Source of the DNA: Paucibacter sp. B2R-40
GTDB taxonomy: Bacteria; Pseudomonadota; Gammaproteobacteria; Burkholderiales; Burkholderiaceae_C
DNA length: 64,000 nucleotides
Assembly: GCF_025717555.1 (NCBI RefSeq)
Contig: NZ_JAJIRP010000001.1
Coordinates: 186,001 to 250,000 of the forward strand
Direction of reading: 5' to 3'
Position 1 is the stretch's first letter. Each line of letters starts with the position of its first letter. Positions 62,091-64,000 of this stretch are shown here, one piece after another. The notes below the pieces were generated by a model. The model did no database searches. It saw only the letters and a list, made by a program, of their open reading frames with translations, and had not been told where the DNA came from. A program made the position numbers and the translations under genes.

Positions 62091-63593
62091 ATGAAGGCAA
62101 ACCAGCCGCAGCGCCTTGCGCGCGCGCTTCAGCATCGCCGGGCCTTGGCGATGCTGACCTTGAGTAGTTTGGCGATGGCCATGCCTGTTCGTGAGGCCGC
62201 AGCCGCCGGCTATCACTTCGGCACCCAAAGCGCCGCCGCCGAGGGCACAGCCAATGCCAATGGCGCCGAAGGCAACGACGCCAGCACCATTTTTGCCAAC
62301 CCTGCGGCGCTGACGCGGCTGTCCGGTTTGCGTTTTTCCGGCGTGCTTGATTACGTCAAGCCTGATGTGAAATTCACCGACGCCGGCTCGACGATTGCGC
62401 TGCCAGGCTCGGGCCTGCAGCCGCGGCCGATATCCGCCGTTGGCGATACTCAAAGCCCGGCCAAATCGGTTGTGGTGCCCCATCTTTACGCCAGCTACAA
62501 ATATTCCGACAGCTTGGCCTTTGGCATGGGGACCTTCGTCCCCTTTGGCGCCAAGTTGGAATATGGGGAGAACTGGGGCGGGCGCTACAACCTGCGCTCC
62601 ATCGATCTGAAGTCCATGGCTTTCAATCCCAATGTGGCTTGGAAGCCCAGTTCAAACCTGTCGCTCGCTTTTGGTGTGACGGCCGAATACATGGACGGCG
62701 AATTGAAGCGCGCCGTACCCTACGCCTCAATCTATGCCTCCGGCCTCTTGGCAGCGGCTCAACAAGCGGCCGCCGGCGGAGCACCCGGTTTGGCGCAGGA
62801 TTTGCAGCGCCAGGCCAGCCAGGTCTTCGGCAACGCCGGCCTTGACGGCTCCATCAAGATCAAGGGTGACGGCTGGGGCTACGGCGCCAATCTGGCCTTG
62901 CTGTGGGAGCCCGATACCAATACTCGCTTTGGCCTGGCCTGGCGCTCCAGCATTGCCCACACGCTCAAGGGCACGGCCGATTGGACCCAACCCAGCAATC
63001 TGCCCGCTTCGGTGCTGGCCGGCGTGACCGGCAAGCCATCCGACGGCCATAGCAAGCTCGACCACAACGACTCGGGCGCCAGCATCAAGGCGGACACACC
63101 TGAATCGCTGTCCTTCCAAGCCTTTCGCCAACTGGACGAACGCTTCGCGCTGATGATGGACGCGACCTGGTACCGCTACTCGCGCTTCGAGTTTTTATCC
63201 ATCAATTTCGATAGCACGGCAGCGCCGTCCATCACCGCTGAGCATTGGAAAAATGCCTGGAGGGTTTCCCTGGGCGGCAACTGGCGCCTCAATCCGGACC
63301 TGCTTTTGCGGGCCGGTGTCAGCTATGACAAGTCACCGGTCAGCGCCGTCTACCGCAGCCCCTCGCTGCCGGATTCAGATCGCACCTGGTTTGCCTTGGG
63401 CAGCAACTACAAATTCAGCCCGCAACTCGATCTCGACCTTTCCTTTGGCTATATCAAGCTCAAGGACGCGCCGATGGCGGCCACCGACGACGGCGAGGGC
63501 ATTACGCCTTGCAGCTGCGCCTTCTCGACCGCGCGTGGCAATTTTCAAAGCTCGGCCAAGACCTTTGGCGTGCAGCTGAACTACAAGTTCTGA
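62091..63593 (+). CDS. OmpP1/FadL-family outer membrane porin
   Basis: A 500-residue outer-membrane beta-barrel of the FadL/TodX family. A long signal sequence (LAMLTLSSLAMAMPVREAAA, cleavage near residue 40) is followed by the family hatch AGYHFGTQSAAAEGTANANG and ASTIFANPAALTRL, then alternating beta strands and the final FGVQLNYKF, ending in Phe as barrels do. Takes up long-chain fatty acids or other hydrophobic molecules. AGGAGA precedes the ATG, and frames further upstream cross a hairpin. It may be linked with the acyl-CoA dehydrogenase at 38 kb in lipid use. Confidence 0.92.
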   Translation: MKANQPQRLARALQHRRALAMLTLSSLAMAMPVREAAAAGYHFGTQSAAAEGTANANGAEGNDASTIFANPAALTRLSGLRFSGVLDYVKPDVKFTDAGSTIALPGSGLQPRPISAVGDTQSPAKSVVVPHLYASYKYSDSLAFGMGTFVPFGAKLEYGENWGGRYNLRSIDLKSMAFNPNVAWKPSSNLSLAFGVTAEYMDGELKRAVPYASIYASGLLAAAQQAAAGGAPGLAQDLQRQASQVFGNAGLDGSIKIKGDGWGYGANLALLWEPDTNTRFGLAWRSSIAHTLKGTADWTQPSNLPASVLAGVTGKPSDGHSKLDHNDSGASIKADTPESLSFQAFRQLDERFALMMDATWYRYSRFEFLSINFDSTAAPSITAEHWKNAWRVSLGGNWRLNPDLLLRAGVSYDKSPVSAVYRSPSLPDSDRTWFALGSNYKFSPQLDLDLSFGYIKLKDAPMAATDDGEGITPCSCAFSTARGNFQSSAKTFGVQLNYKF

Positions 63594-63676
63594 GCGCTAT
63601 TCAGCCAACCCTTGTCCCGGCCGGGCCGACTCCACCCGAGCGGCCCCGGCCTTCACCTTAGACAGGCAGACCCATC

Positions 63677-64000
63677 ATGGACAGACGCAGTTTTTTGCGC
63701 AAATCGGTCATTCAAACCGGCGCTTTGATCACCGCCTCATCGGCGCTCACCGGACTCTCGGGTTGCATGGGCGGCGGCGACGGCGGCCCCACCATTGAAC
63801 CCTTGCCACCCACCTTCCCCGGCACCGGCACGCCCTTGCCGGACACCCCGGCGGCCACGGGCACCTTCAAGTTCCCGCAATCCATCGCCTCGGGCGACCC
63901 CAAGAGCGACGGCGCACTGCTGTGGGCGCGGGTCGTGCCTAATGCGGCCGACGACATCAAGACCTCGGCCACAGAAGCCAACTTCAAACTCAAGCTGCGT
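63677..64000 (+). CDS. phoD: PhoD-type alkaline phosphatase, 5' part cut by window edge
   Basis: The first 108 residues are inside the window. The start MDRRSFLRKSVIQTG is a Tat signal (RRSFLRK) leading to a possible lipobox (LSGC, Cys about 30), then a Gly/Pro/Thr-rich linker. The folded part opens with FKFPQSIASGDPKSDGALLW, the typical amino end of PhoD-like alkaline phosphatases and phospholipase D-type phosphodiesterases. The catalytic site lies beyond the edge. It follows the porin gene by 83 bases. Confidence 0.8.
   Translation, partial: MDRRSFLRKSVIQTGALITASSALTGLSGCMGGGDGGPTIEPLPPTFPGTGTPLPDTPAATGTFKFPQSIASGDPKSDGALLWARVVPNAADDIKTSATEANFKLKLR

Overview
The window is 64 kb of GC-rich, gene-dense bacterial chromosome. 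Gene content and protein style point to a betaproteobacterium of the order Burkholderiales, possibly near Roseateles/Paucibacter/Pelomonas. Supporting genes are proteobacterial-type gshA, mnmE, apt, queD-queE, EptA, the DUF2868/DUF3482 pair, a DUF2242 lipoprotein and TIGR03643/DUF2805. The genus is an inference. I saw no rRNA, tRNA, CRISPR array, prophage or complete insertion sequence.

Layout. 0.4-3.1 kb: a persulfide/H2S detoxification locus (MBL-fold persulfide dioxygenase divergent from bigR, two YeeE/YedE half-transporters, a DUF442 sulfurtransferase) with a palindromic operator over both divergent promoters. 3.1-6.5 kb: an MviM-like oxidoreductase, a secreted DUF885 protein and an Ala/Lys-rich exported protein. 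6.5-10.8 kb: a minus-strand run of PAP2 phosphatase, EptA, isochorismatase-fold protein, metallophosphoesterase and Lrp regulator. 10.9-16.3 kb: EamA exporter, second PAP2 protein, lipoprotein, MFS transporter, GlxA-type regulator. 16.3-18.3 kb: an accessory cassette with one lower-GC gene (putative N-terminal sensor plus TIR/deoxyribosyltransferase-like domain) between two inverted copies of a ~275-bp repeat. This is the best candidate for an undescribed defence system. 18.3-25.5 kb: EF-hand protein, GFA-family protein, methyltransferase, then a peptidase operon (prolyl oligopeptidase and an active/inactive M16 pair). 25.6-31.4 kb: EamA, GNAT, a Cdd1-like/DUF1801-like fusion, DUF1275 protein, and a MerR-controlled CDF metal exporter. 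31.6-44.5 kb: POT peptide transporter, Crp/Fnr regulator, mnmE, apt, diguanylate cyclase, acyl-CoA dehydrogenase, gshA, M48 protease and small genes. 44.6-56.5 kb: second DUF885 protein, class II aldolase, membrane histidine kinase, single-Cache protein, DUF2242 lipoprotein, DUF3482 GTPase with DUF2868 membrane partner, Kef-type antiporter, CHAP amidase. 56.6-64 kb: SUV3-like helicase, methyltransferase, a DnaA-box cluster, a triple-domain QueD with QueE, a FadL-type porin and the start of a PhoD-type phosphatase cut by the window edge.

How the genes work together. Clear functional units are the BigR sulfur locus, the MerR-operator-CDF metal unit, the queD-queE pair (preQ0/queuosine pathway, overlapping ATGA), the three-gene peptidase operon, EptA-PAP2 envelope modification and the DUF2868-DUF3482 pair. 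A 17-bp-arm palindrome occurs identically at about 3.1 kb and 55.7 kb, so at least one dispersed repeat family is active or was active in this genome.
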